64,000 bases of DNA, taken from contig NZ_CP065511.1 of the NCBI RefSeq assembly GCF_022811925.1, positions 2,535,501-2,599,500 on the forward strand, given 5' to 3'. Under the pieces are notes generated by a model, which searched no databases, had not been told where the DNA came from, and was given only the letters and a program-made list of their open reading frames with translations. This document shows, in pieces, positions 50,865 to 59,398 of this stretch. This stretch comes from Cytobacillus oceanisediminis (GTDB taxonomy: Bacteria; Bacillota; Bacilli; Bacillales; Cytobacillaceae). Made by a program: the position numbers and the translations under genes. The first letter of the stretch is position 1; every line of letters starts with the position of its first letter.

Positions 50865-51626
50865 ATGAAAAAAGAATTGCTTTTTGCGTTTGCGGCTTTC
50901 TTTTTTATGTCTCTCTCCGCCATAACAGGCGTATATGCTGGTGAGGAAGAACAAAAAGCTGTAACGGTGTCAAAAAATAAAGTGGATGTAACCGGTGATA
51001 ATAAGGCGGATACCGTCTATATTAAGGGTGTTTATTATGAGGAAGGCGCATCATTTTTAAAGGAAATATCACTTGAAATAAAGGCTTCAGACGGTAATAC
51101 GTTTAAAGCGGAGCTTGCTGGAGGCTATAAACCTCAAATACAGTTTGAGGATTTAAACCATGATTCCATAAAAGATATGTTTATAAGTATTCCAACAGGG
51201 GGAAGTGGCGGCCTGTCGAATTTTTATTTATACACGTTAAAGGACTTTACGCTGACTGACCTGTCGGTTCCAGATCCTTTAGTGATCAATAGCCAATTTG
51301 AAAATGGCTACAAAGCCAATATTAGCATTCAGGACACCAAACAATCATATACGTTTGATTTAAGGGACCGGAGCGAGGAATATGAACGGCTTGGTTTGTA
51401 TTTAAACGGAAAACTAAGTGAACCCTCCGAACTAATGGTAAATCCTTATAGCACGCTGAAGATCATCCCTGTTGAAGGTCAAAACGGATTATTAGGAATT
51501 CAAAGAATAAGCGGTGCCTATAATGCAGATACAATAGCATTTGTAGAATCTTTCTGGCTGTATGAAAAAGGGAAATGGATGTTAAAAGACACCAAAGTAA
51601 TGAAAATGAATTCCCGCATGCGTTAA
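50865..51626 (+). CDS. Secreted protein with FG-GAP/EF-hand-like repeats
   Basis: 253 residues. Signal peptide with a cleavage site after VYA (residue about 25). Two Asp-rich loops, DVTGDNKADTVYI and DLNHDSIKDMFIS, resemble FG-GAP/calcium-binding loops of extracellular beta-propeller or VCBS proteins. No catalytic motif is seen. GGGAGG precedes ATG 50865. A single-gene unit; the family is widespread in Bacilli but not characterised as far as I can tell. Confidence 0.75.
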   Translation: MKKELLFAFAAFFFMSLSAITGVYAGEEEQKAVTVSKNKVDVTGDNKADTVYIKGVYYEEGASFLKEISLEIKASDGNTFKAELAGGYKPQIQFEDLNHDSIKDMFISIPTGGSGGLSNFYLYTLKDFTLTDLSVPDPLVINSQFENGYKANISIQDTKQSYTFDLRDRSEEYERLGLYLNGKLSEPSELMVNPYSTLKIIPVEGQNGLLGIQRISGAYNADTIAFVESFWLYEKGKWMLKDTKVMKMNSRMR

Positions 51627-51654
51627 TGAAATGGGCATTTGTCACGTTTCTTTC

Positions 51655-51700
51655 AGCGCCCCATATACTGGGCATAAGGAAATTTGTATATGGGGGCGCT
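51655..51700 (+). promoter_or_regulatory. Long hairpin sequestering the ribosome binding site
   Basis: AGCGCCCCATATAC (51655-51668) pairs with GTATATGGGGGCGCT (51686-51700), 14 bp with one bulged G, and the 3' arm contains the GGGGGC ribosome binding site of the next gene. No T-run follows, so it is a better translational control element than a terminator. Confidence 0.65.
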
Positions 51701-51704
51701 TATT

Positions 51705-52178
51705 ATGAGTAATTTTAATCCATCTAAGCTGTCGGTTAAATATTTGCCTCCTGCGACGGAATTCAGACCCGTAGACAGCAGGAAATATACGCTTACACAC
51801 TCAGATGCAACAGGAGAATTATTTTTGGCGATAGGCGGATGCTATGACTTTAATGCTGTCAATCCTAAATTCCGTGATGAAGTATTTGCTGAATGGATTC
51901 CCCAAATGGGGCAGTATGTGCTGAGCGGCAGGGTATATATCAGCGGTGGGGAATTCGATAAGCAATACTCAAAAATAAGGTTTCTTATCTTCCAAAAAGA
52001 GTTGGATCTGGCGCTGACAGCTATGGTTTATGGAGACAGATGTTTTTATACCAATTATCCCTGGCTGCTTGATTCGCCAATCTTTATATATTTTGAATCT
52101 GCTTACCCGGAGTTCAGCAAACTGCTTTATTACGGGACTCCGAGAAAATATTTAAGTGCAGCATTGCAGCCAGTATGA
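51705..52178 (+). CDS. Staygreen-family protein
   Basis: 157 residues: MSNFNPSKLSVKYLPPA, then SRKYTLTHSDATGELFLAIG, FRDEVFAEW and DLALTAMVYGDR (in order), the pattern of the Staygreen (SGR) family. Plant SGR is a chlorophyll a magnesium dechelatase; bacterial homologues can show the activity in vitro, but their natural role in non-photosynthetic bacteria is unknown. ATG 51705 follows the buried GGGGGC site; the earlier ATG 51684 lies in the hairpin loop. Confidence 0.82.
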   Translation: MSNFNPSKLSVKYLPPATEFRPVDSRKYTLTHSDATGELFLAIGGCYDFNAVNPKFRDEVFAEWIPQMGQYVLSGRVYISGGEFDKQYSKIRFLIFQKELDLALTAMVYGDRCFYTNYPWLLDSPIFIYFESAYPEFSKLLYYGTPRKYLSAALQPV

Positions 52179-52284
52179 AATGGATGAACAGGAACGTGTG
52201 TTTGGTTTATGAAAAATAGCTCAAAACGCAGCAATTAATGTAAAAGAAGCTATACTTAATCATATAAGCAAAGGAGCGATTAGA

Positions 52285-52467
52285 ATGAAGAAAGAACAGG
52301 AGAAAGCCTTTGGATTGAGCTATGAATCGGATGGAGAGATGGGAGAAAAAACTAAAAACAATAATAAGGATAATAAAGAACAAGATGATATGTTTTTAAT
52401 ACTACACAGGATAGTGAATAAATTAAATGGATTTGAAAAGATGGTTGCATATAAATATATTATGTAA
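52285..52467 (+). CDS. Small hypothetical protein
   Basis: 60 residues, highly charged (KTKNNNKDNKEQDD in the middle) with a short hydrophobic end. AAAGGAGCG lies 8 bases before ATG 52285, so translation is plausible. No family recognised. Its last codons overlap one copy of a 17-base direct repeat, so the C-terminus may have been changed by a rearrangement. Confidence 0.45.
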   Translation: MKKEQEKAFGLSYESDGEMGEKTKNNNKDNKEQDDMFLILHRIVNKLNGFEKMVAYKYIM

Positions 52468-52471
52468 ACTA
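52455..52471 (+). repeat. Direct repeat, left copy
   Basis: ATATATTATGTAAACTA, identical to 52764-52780. The copies bracket 292 bases that hold a 43-base palindrome and no gene. Confidence 0.7.
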
Positions 52472-52690
52472 GACAAAAATGTATCAGGTAATAGGGAATG
52501 TTGAATATCTGCGTAATATCGATTAATTTAAGTATTAACTGGACCATCGGAATATTTAACCATAGATTCAGCAATAAACGAAATAGTTCTTTAAAAATTA
52601 ACTTTAAAAATTAAACTGAAAATTATTCACAACAAAATTTCTTGGTTTGCAGATTAAATCATTTAAGGAATATTAGACTGTAAATTTTCA

Positions 52691-52733
52691 TGTTGTCTCA
52701 CTATCTTAAGTATACTTTGATATTGAGACAACA
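52691..52733 (+). repeat. 43-base near-perfect palindrome
   Basis: Arms TGTTGTCTCACTATC and GATATTGAGACAACA (one mismatch) around a centre containing AAGTATACTT. No T-run on either strand. The rest of the 52468-52820 gap shows no gene. Confidence 0.75.
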
Positions 52734-52742
52734 ATTTCATTT

Positions 52743-52780
<38 letters not shown>

Positions 52781-52820
52781 ATAAAAATCTCAAACGTACA
52801 AATAAGTTACCTCTTCAACT

Positions 52821-53171
52821 CTAACTACCTGCACCTTGTTTCTCTGCCATTACACAATAATAATCTATCGACTTGTACTTAAGATGTTCAATCCTGATAT
52901 TTGAGTAACCTGTTTCTTTTAGCAAGTTTTTGAGTTCTTCAGCTGCTGGGGTATATAATTCGAAATCAGAGTCATCAGATGTTCTTTCGGACATTATATC
53001 CTTGGAACGAAACGTAATGACTAACCTCCCCCCTGGTTTGAGCACTCTTTTTATCTCGCGTAGAGCAAGAACAGGACTGGACCAAAAGTAAATCGTGTTC
53101 ACTGTAAATATCTTATTGAATACCCATTCGCCATAAGGAATTTTTTCGATATCTCCTTGTTTGAATTCCAT
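52821..53171 (-). pseudogene. Class I methyltransferase, N-terminally truncated
   Basis: 116 residues corresponding to the C-terminal half of a SAM-dependent methyltransferase: EFKQGDIEKIPYGEWVFNKIFTVNTIYFW, EIKRVLKPGGRLVITF (in order, starting at residues 2 and 39). The SAM-binding glycine motif I that should precede EFKQGD is missing. The upstream sequence is instead the N-terminal half of a response regulator, joined in another frame. A deletion removed the 3' part of one gene and the 5' part of the other. Confidence 0.8.
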
Positions 53172-53436
53172 TTAATAAGTTCTCTTTTTTTGATTTTGCA
53201 GTAAGTATGATTATTGGTACATCACTTTCTTTCCTTATTAAACGGCATATTTCTTCTCCAGAAATATCAGGAAGCATTAGGTCTAGAATAATGATATCAA
53301 TGTCATCTGCTTTTGCTTTTTTTAAGGCATCTATCACATTGGAAGTCATCAGAATATCCCAGCCCTCCTTTTCAAAGTAGGCCTTTAATACTTCAAGAAT
53401 CATATCTTCATCATCTATTAAAAGAATTTTTGTCAC
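53113..53436 (-). pseudogene. OmpR-type response regulator, truncated in the receiver domain
   Basis: The product begins TKILLIDDEDMILEVLKAYF, with phospho-acceptor Asp in IIILDLMLPDISG and the conserved Lys in ILTAKSKKENLLNG. The homologous part stops near 53170; the remaining 18 codons (IQTRRYRKN...) are out-of-frame methyltransferase sequence. The DNA-binding domain and alpha5 region are absent. It starts at 53436, soon after a plausible binding site GGAGTGG. The partner kinase is also missing. Confidence 0.82.
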
Positions 53437-53570
53437 GGGTAACCACTCCTTGTGTTTATTTTATCATCCTCGATTATTTAAATTGTAATCTTCATATATT
53501 CCACATGAGTTCTCCATAAGATCTGCATTTCCTTAGAGTATTCTAAAATCAAGAAAGGAGATGAATGATT

Positions 53571-53807
53571 ATGAGAAAATTTGTGATTGGCGTTTTAAGT
53601 GCAGGGTTTATTTTGGGGGCAGGAACATATGCATTTGCAGAAGAAAACGGAAACGGTGGTTTAAACTTCGGGCAAATGAAGCCAATGTTCGAGGAGATGC
53701 ATCCTGATCTCTCAACAAAGGAGCAAAAAGAAATGTTTGATTCATGCCATGGAAAAGATGGGATGATGCAGCAAACCGGAGCTGAAAGCATGATGAATAA
53801 TCTTTAG
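53571..53807 (+). CDS. Small secreted protein of a metal-resistance region
   Basis: 78 residues. Signal peptide MRKFVIGVLSAGFILGAGTYAFA, then a short acidic, Met- and His-containing mature part (MKPMFEEMHPDLS, CHGKDGMMQQ). Met and His could bind copper. AAGGAG precedes the ATG 53565/53571 pair; 53571 gives the normal signal peptide. Neighbours are remnants of a copper-type ATPase system, which suggests a metal role, but no function is proven. Confidence 0.65.
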   Translation: MRKFVIGVLSAGFILGAGTYAFAEENGNGGLNFGQMKPMFEEMHPDLSTKEQKEMFDSCHGKDGMMQQTGAESMMNNL

Positions 53808-53823
53808 CTCGAGGTGATTCCAA

Positions 53824-53947
53824 ATGATGGGCGGATATGGAATTGGCATGATGGGTTTTAGGAATATTAGGATGGCTACTAAATCTTACCTTGATAGGAA
53901 TCGTAGTTTATTTTGCAGTAAAAATGGCTATCAAAAATCAAAAATAA
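53824..53947 (+). pseudogene. Small membrane protein, frameshifted
   Basis: ATG 53824 reads MMGGYGIGMMGF and then leaves frame in a TTTT run at 53856-53859. Removing one T restores LGILGWLLNLTLIGIVVYF followed by AVKMAIKNQK and a stop at 53945. The repaired 40-residue product is a one-helix Gly/Met-rich membrane protein of a kind seen beside copper ATPases. The frame break could also be a sequencing error. Confidence 0.65.
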
Positions 53948-53969
53948 ATCTTTAATTCAATTAAACGTA

Positions 53970-54003
53970 AAAAAGGACCGGAATTGAATACGGTCCTTTT
54001 TGT
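53970..54003 (+). terminator. Terminator
   Basis: AAAAGGACCG/CGGTCCTTTT stem with a 10-nt loop, followed by T. It ends the rightward small-gene unit. Confidence 0.85.
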
Positions 54004-54174
54004 GCTCAGTTTTTTATATAATTTGTAAAAGAATTCTCAAAGGTATTCCCTGGCTTTGGATATACTGAAGCCGCGCATTCAAAGAGTCAAACGATCGTTT
54101 GTTGTGATTGTGCCATTGATTGAAACATCGTTTTAGTAGACTGCACCTTGTTCTAATACAATTTATTAATTCCA

Positions 54175-54209
54175 AAAAGTATTTGGCAAAATGATTACCA
54201 AATACTTTT
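54175..54209 (+). repeat. Inverted repeat in a gene-free stretch
   Basis: AAAAGTATTTGG and CCAAATACTTTT form a perfect 12-bp stem with an 11-nt loop. It can act as a terminator in either direction. Apart from this, 54004-54283 shows no gene; it may be decayed sequence. Confidence 0.6.
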
Positions 54210-54283
54210 ACAAAAAAATCGAATGATTAGGAATAAAATACAGGCTATGACTAAAATCTCAAGTAGCCCTTGCTTAAAGCAAA

Positions 54284-54332
54284 AAAAAGAGTATGACTCT
54301 TGTACTAATAATGTGAGTCATACTCTTTTTTA
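54284..54332 (-). terminator. Bidirectional terminator after the copper ATPase remnant
   Basis: Perfect 16-bp stem AAAAAGAGTATGACTC/GAGTCATACTCTTTTT with A and T runs on each side. Confidence 0.88.
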
Positions 54333-54362
54333 AAAAAGCTGCTTACTTTTATTGGACCAACA

Positions 54363-55075
54363 CTAGCGTACAGGTTTCCATTTTCGCAAAAATAATGTAT
54401 TGCCAACTACCGAGACAGAACTGAAAGCCATGGCTCCCCCAGCAAGAATCGGATTTAAAAGGCCGATTGCTGCAACTGGAATCAAAACAACGTTGTATGC
54501 AAATGCCCAGAAAAGATTTTGTTTGATTTTTCTCATTGTAGTTTTGGAAAGGCTGATTGTATCAACAATTCCCATCAGGTCACCGCGCATTAATGTTATA
54601 TCCGCAGCCTCTATTGCAACGTCTGTACCTGTTCCAATAGCAATTCCGACATGGGCAGCAGCTAGTGCAGGGGCATCATTAATCCCATCCCCAACCATTG
54701 CAACTATTTTTCCTTCCTGCTTCAATACCCATATTTTTAAGATGTTTAATAGCTTTGGCAGAAGTTTCTTTAACTGTATCCGCGACAGCTATTATACCTG
54801 CTAGGCTGTCATTAACTGCTATTAGCATAGCGGTTTTTCCTTCCCCTTCAAGCTTTTCCATGCGGCTTAATGCATTGCCTATTTCTATATTATTCTTGAT
54901 CATTAACTTCTTATTTCCAATAAGCACCTTCTGAACTTTGATAATTACTTGGATTCCGTGACCTGGGATGGCATTAAAGTTTTTTGTATCCTGAAGCTGA
55001 ATGCCTCTTTCTTTTGCACCATTTACAATTGCTTCCCCAAGAGGATGCTCCGATCCTTTTTCAGCTGAAGCAGCT
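54363..55075 (-). pseudogene. Copper-type P1B ATPase (CopA-like), decayed
   Basis: Read from 55075 leftwards: LAASAEKGSEHPLGEAIVNGAK (nucleotide-binding domain), [36 protein letters not shown]; then an internal deletion with frame change near 54710-54730, followed by [22 protein letters not shown] (hinge) and the last two membrane helices. The N-terminal metal-binding part, first six helices, CPC channel and the phosphorylated DKTGT are absent. A further deletion removed the block between NMGIE and KQEGK (the MLTGDN region). It cannot be functional. Confidence 0.88.
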
Positions 55076-55111
55076 AAATAGATTCCCCTGCCTATAGAAA
55101 ATAAACTGCAT

Positions 55112-55143
55112 AAAACCCCAGATTCTATTTTTGAACCTGGGGT
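55112..55143 (-). terminator. Terminator-like hairpin
   Basis: ACCCCAG/CTGGGGT stem with a long loop, T-run of four on the minus strand. It lies between the ATPase remnant and the YncE-like gene. Confidence 0.5.
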
Positions 55144-55222
55144 CTGTCACATATTCAGCTGTTCTAATAAAATTAATAGACAATTGTCTCAGTTTTTTAT
55201 TTATATAGTGATAGAAGATGAA

Positions 55223-56350
55223 TTAATTTGTAATGCTTATTCCATTCGGTACTCCTTTTACTTCAATTGTTTCAATTACCTTATTCAATTCCTTATCGAT
55301 AATGCTTACCGTATCTTCAAACATATTCGTTACATACACCCTCTTATTGTCCGGACTTGTTACCACTCCATGGGACCCTTTTCCGGTTTCAATTTCAGCT
55401 GTAGCTTTCTTTGCAGCAAGATCTATAACTGTAACACTGCTGGAAGGAGCTTCTTCTGTTCCCTGGTTTGCAACATAGGCAAACTGATCTTTCTCATCGA
55501 TATATACTTGTGCAGGACCAGTCCCCACCGGAATTTTATCAACCTTTTCAGTAGTCAAATCAACCACAGCGAGAGCATTTTCTCCATTTAATGTAGCGAC
55601 AAGCGTTTTTCCATCAGAAGTAACACCCGTAGTTACAGGAGCTGTTCCCACTTTGATTCGCTTTTCTTCCTTCATGGTTTCAAGGTTAACAACACTTACT
55701 GTGTCTTCACCCATGTTGGCAATATAAGCTCTCTTGCTATCTGATGAAATTCTGAATCCATGTGGCCCTTTCCCTGTCTCCACTGTATTAACTACATTAA
55801 AACTCGGGATATCAATGACAATCACATTATTGTCTTCATTGTTTGTTACTGCAGCGTATTTCCCATCCTCTGAAAAAACAATATGGGCAGGGTGGTTGCC
55901 AACTTCGACTTCCTGCATTAGTTCATCGTTTTCAATGCTGTAAAAAACTGCTTTTGCACCCATTTCCATTCCTTCTCCGTGACCATCATCCTCTCCACCG
56001 TGCCCTGCCATACTTGGCACCACCGTTGCCCCAATCATTTTTCCATCTGGTGAAACCTGCACATTATGAACAGAACCATCTACTTCTATTGTCGATACAA
56101 TTGAATTATTAGCTGCATCAATTTTAGAGATGCTTCCTCCCTCGTTTGCGGTGAAATAATATTGGACAGCTGTCTTCTCATCGGCCTCTTCTTTATTCTC
56201 ATCTGCTTCCCGTTCCTTGTTTTCTACTTTGGAAACAGGTTCCTTGTCACTCTTTTTATCTTCCCCAGCATTACTTGCTGAACTGCATCCTGCCAGTATC
56301 ACTCCTACTAGCAACAGAAAAATAAATACACTTTTTTTTACTTTACTCAT
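55223..56350 (-). CDS. YncE-like beta-propeller lipoprotein (YVTN repeats)
   Basis: 375 residues. Lipobox LVGVILAGCSS (Cys22 or so), a charged linker to about 60, then seven repeats of the YVTN/NHL-like propeller such as VQVSPDGKMIGA, RISSDSKRAYIANMGEDTVSVVN and VTSPDNKRVYVTNMFEDTVSIID. An insert in blade two is His- and Asp-rich (HGGEDDGHGEGMEMG), a possible metal site. It is surface-anchored and probably binds proteins or metal; the exact role is unknown. GGAGGAAC precedes ATG 56350. Confidence 0.88.
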   Translation of the reverse strand: MSKVKKSVFIFLLLVGVILAGCSSASNAGEDKKSDKEPVSKVENKEREADENKEEADEKTAVQYYFTANEGGSISKIDAANNSIVSTIEVDGSVHNVQVSPDGKMIGATVVPSMAGHGGEDDGHGEGMEMGAKAVFYSIENDELMQEVEVGNHPAHIVFSEDGKYAAVTNNEDNNVIVIDIPSFNVVNTVETGKGPHGFRISSDSKRAYIANMGEDTVSVVNLETMKEEKRIKVGTAPVTTGVTSDGKTLVATLNGENALAVVDLTTEKVDKIPVGTGPAQVYIDEKDQFAYVANQGTEEAPSSSVTVIDLAAKKATAEIETGKGSHGVVTSPDNKRVYVTNMFEDTVSIIDKELNKVIETIEVKGVPNGISITN

Positions 56351-56421
56351 GATATGTTCCTCCTTTTCGAATTTAAGGAAAGCATAATAACTAAAAAAGA
56401 ATACAAAAGTGATTTATTTCA

Positions 56422-56610
56422 CTATGCCAAGTTTATTTTCAAAAAGTCTAACAATCTTTTGAACTCCATCAAATCTTCATATTTGGAATATAGGATAAGA
56501 ATTTTCAACGCAAAAAAATGAACAGACCAAATTGTTGCCTGTTCATTAGGAACTACTAGTTTTTTTATCTGAAAAATAAAACTAATTAATCCTATCAATC
56601 CCACAATCAA
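56422..56610 (-). CDS. Possible small membrane protein or remnant
   Basis: 62 residues with one or two hydrophobic segments (VGLIGLISFIFQI). The frame is open further upstream to about 56665 (GIFLIIWSLIVGLIG) but no start codon with a binding site is visible. It may be the tail of a decayed membrane gene. No family recognised. Confidence 0.25.
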   Translation of the reverse strand: MIVGLIGLISFIFQIKKLVVPNEQATIWSVHFFALKILILYSKYEDLMEFKRLLDFLKINLA

Positions 56611-56703
56611 AGACCAGATTATTAAAAATATACCGGTTGGTATTTTGTTATTTCTGATTTTCCCTTCTTATTCGAACAGCACGATATATGACATCACTCC
56701 GTT

Positions 56704-58143
56704 TTAATAGTTATTTACACAAGCAGACATATTTTCTTTGGTCGTCTGCGGATGGCATTCAGATTCCGCTTCAGGAGCTTTTTCGAGTGCCATCCATTTT
56801 CCTCTTTGGAACTGAATAACGAGTACAACTGCCCTAACTGCAATGTCAATTCCAATGGCAATCCAGACACCTGCTAAACCCCAACCTAGTTTTATGCCCA
56901 ATAAATAGACAAGGAGTGTACGCACGGCCCACATTCCAATGGCGGTCAGGTACATTGGAAATTTTGTATTGTTTGCACCTTGGAATGCCCCTGTTAATAC
57001 CATAAGCATAGCTAAAAAGGGTTGAAAAACGCCCGATATCTTTAAAGCTGTTCCTATATTTCCGATTACCTCCTGATCCTCTGTAAAGAACCTTCCCGCC
57101 CAATCACCAAGAAAGAATAGCATAGCTCCAAGAACAGACATTGATGCTAAAGTTAAGACGGTTGTAAGCTTGGCATATCTTCTCGCTTCATCTAGGTTAC
57201 CGGCCCCGATTTGCTGACCGACTAGTATTGTCGCTGCCGTTGCGAACCCGTAACCAATCATATATGAAAAGACCTCTATATTTCCTGCGATTTGGTGTGC
57301 GGCAAAAGCATTTGTTCCGAGTGCAACAACAAATCCAAAATACACTATTTGTCCTGCCCTCATTACTAATCGTTCTCCAGCAGCTGGTGCACCGAGTGTT
57401 GTGAGTTCCATTAAATGTACCTTGTCCAGTTTCCAATAATCACGGCGGAAAGCGAGAAGTTTTGACCGATTCAGATAGTATAAAAGCGCAGCACTTCCAA
57501 CGACACGTGAAAAAACAGTAGCCAGGGCAGCTCCTACAATTCCCATTTCAGGAATAAATATAAAACCGAATATCAAAACATAATCTAGGACAGCGTTAAT
57601 AATATTTATCATGATACTTACCTTCATCGGTGTTTTTGTATCTCCAGCCCCTCTAAGTATGGCACTCAATACAAACATTAAAGACATGAAGATAGACGGA
57701 ATGCCTACTATTCGAAAATAAAGAGAACCAGCTTCTAACACATCAGCCTCTATTCCCATAAGCTTCAGTAATGGTTCTGCAAAAAAAAGGGTAATTACTC
57801 CCGTAAGCAAACCAAACAGTATGGCTAGGACTACAGATTGCTGGGAAATATGCCTTGCCTTTTCCGGCAAGTTCGCTCCAAGAAAATTTGCAATTCTAAC
57901 GTTTGCAGCCACCCCAATCGCCATGAACAGAGCAAAATAGATAGCAAGGACAGCATTGGTAACTCCTACAGCGGACACTTCCGCTAAGCCTAACTTTGAG
58001 ACAAAGTAGGTGTCTACAAAACCAAGGATGGTTTGAAAAAAATTTTCTATGACAGCGGGAATGGCAAGCACAATAATAATTTTTAGCCTATCTTTATTAG
58101 ACTGAACATTTTTCAGTTTTGCATCTACAACTTCTTCTTTCAA
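56704..58143 (-). CDS. MATE-family multidrug/sodium antiporter
   Basis: 479 residues with 12 membrane helices in two homologous halves: VLAIPAVIENFFQTILGFVDTYFVSKLG (about 22-49) in half one and TTLGAPAAGERLVMRAGQIVYFGFV (residues about 250-274) in half two. The NorM/DinF type exports drugs or cations. TTG 58143 follows GGAGGGAAG and gives a normal N-terminus; the longer frame from 58209 overlaps a terminator-like hairpin. It appears intact among decayed neighbours. Confidence 0.9.
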   Translation of the reverse strand: MKEEVVDAKLKNVQSNKDRLKIIIVLAIPAVIENFFQTILGFVDTYFVSKLGLAEVSAVGVTNAVLAIYFALFMAIGVAANVRIANFLGANLPEKARHISQQSVVLAILFGLLTGVITLFFAEPLLKLMGIEADVLEAGSLYFRIVGIPSIFMSLMFVLSAILRGAGDTKTPMKVSIMINIINAVLDYVLIFGFIFIPEMGIVGAALATVFSRVVGSAALLYYLNRSKLLAFRRDYWKLDKVHLMELTTLGAPAAGERLVMRAGQIVYFGFVVALGTNAFAAHQIAGNIEVFSYMIGYGFATAATILVGQQIGAGNLDEARRYAKLTTVLTLASMSVLGAMLFFLGDWAGRFFTEDQEVIGNIGTALKISGVFQPFLAMLMVLTGAFQGANNTKFPMYLTAIGMWAVRTLLVYLLGIKLGWGLAGVWIAIGIDIAVRAVVLVIQFQRGKWMALEKAPEAESECHPQTTKENMSACVNNY

Positions 58144-58195
58144 ATATCTTCCCTCCGTTTCTGAGAAGGCTGTATATAATAAATGTTTACCTTTA

Positions 58196-58226
58196 ATTAA
58201 ATAAGGCACACCTGAAAAGTGTGCCC
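58196..58226 (-). terminator. Terminator-like hairpin after the YtkA-like remnant
   Basis: GGCACAC/GTGTGCC stem followed on the minus strand by TTATTTAATT. Confidence 0.55.
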
Positions 58227-58274
58227 TAGTTGATAATTAGGCTATTTACATTATTTACTTACCCGGAACATTTA

Positions 58275-59015
58275 TTACAAATGGAACCGTATAAAGCTTT
58301 CCAAGATATTTAAATTGTCCCCAAATTTTATATTTCCTGAAATAGGGAATGTAGTCATGTATTCAACATCCGGTCCTTTAGCGGCCTCATCTTTTGGATG
58401 GACGTGGAGAAACTCGTCCATTTTTTCACTTACAATGACTACATGTCCTGCTGATCCAAGATAAGGTTCCAAATTTGTAATTTTGTTCCTTTTGCTGTCC
58501 GTAACAGTAAATGTCATTAGTACATGTTGTTTTACGGCCAAATCATCAAATTTTAACTCAAATATTAAATCGTCTACATGCTTTATTAATTCCTTATCGG
58601 AATTAACTGTTTCATAATGTTCCTCGCCTTCAACTATTAGGTCATACTTGGCAAGTTGCTGCGCAGAACCTTCTGGAAGGAAATCAGCAAATATTTTGTA
58701 CGTTCCTGCTTTTGGAAAGGAGGACTTGACACTAAACTTGCCTTCCCCATCATAATTGGGGTGCAAATGCTGAAAAATACTAAGATCGTGACTTATAACA
58801 AGTATGTGCATCTGTTTTTCATGTACAGCTGAGAAGGATGTAATATTCTTTCCGTTGCTATTGACTGATAAAGAAATTTCAGTTTCTTGCTTTGGTTTAA
58901 CAGTAGCAGGACTGACATTCCATTCAGTTTGTATTTCTTCTACGCTATTAGAAAGTACCGCATGGACATGAGATTCATGTCCATGCGTACCATGGTTCGA
59001 TCCTGATTCATCATT
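58275..59015 (-). pseudogene. YtkA-like extracytoplasmic protein, 5' end lost
   Basis: The frame is open from a TGA at 59018-59016 with no start codon: ESGSNHGTHGHESHVH, VEEIQTEWNVSPATVKPK, then from the first ATG (58811) HILVISHDLSIFQHLHPNYDG and EFLHVHPKDEAAKGP. The His-rich beginning and the two YtkA/FixH-like beta-sandwich halves are typical of lipoproteins next to copper genes, but the signal peptide is missing. Only 178 residues could be made from ATG 58811, without export signal, so I call it a pseudogene. Confidence 0.75.
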
Positions 59016-59358
59016 TCACCTCAAAAATGTTATATTATCTACTCTTCTATAAAGTTTTACCACTGTATTTCTTAAATAAACTCCACAAAAAATGCATATT
59101 TACCACTAAAATTTTAGGGTTGTATTAAAAAAATTCAGGCTATACATAAAAAAAATCAGCGTAAAACTATGTATGCAGCTAATTACATATGCACAAGAAA
59201 AAATACTAAACGGGGCAGAAGGGTTTAAAATAGTAATTGAGGGTAAAAGCAAATTGGGCTAAGAAGACTTCATTATGTACCACAGCCATATTGTTGAGTA
59301 CGAAGAAGCGGTTATTTAGTAAGGACAGTTTGAGGTTAATAATAGGTGTTTAAAAAGT
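59016..59358. other. Gene-free AT-rich stretch
   Basis: No coding frame with a binding site was found. A 30-codon frame from 59168 (MQLITYAQEKILNGAEG) lacks a ribosome binding site and may be debris of an older gene. No repeats longer than about 12 bases noticed. Confidence 0.6.
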
Positions 59359-59393
59359 AAAAAAGATCGAAGCAAGCCTTTCGATCTTTTTTA
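59359..59393 (-). terminator. Terminator of the F510_1955-type gene
   Basis: AAAAAAGATCGAA/TTCGATCTTTTTT stem with an 8-nt loop, next to the stop codon. Confidence 0.88.
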
Positions 59394-59398
59394 TTAAT

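Noticed and set aside
53824..53947. Programmed frameshift in the small Gly/Met-rich membrane gene
   Set aside because: The slip site is only TTTT without a known stimulatory structure; mutation or sequencing error is simpler, given decay of the neighbouring genes.
59168..59260. 30-codon open frame MQLITYAQEKILNGAEG
   Set aside because: No ribosome binding site and no recognisable family; at most debris.
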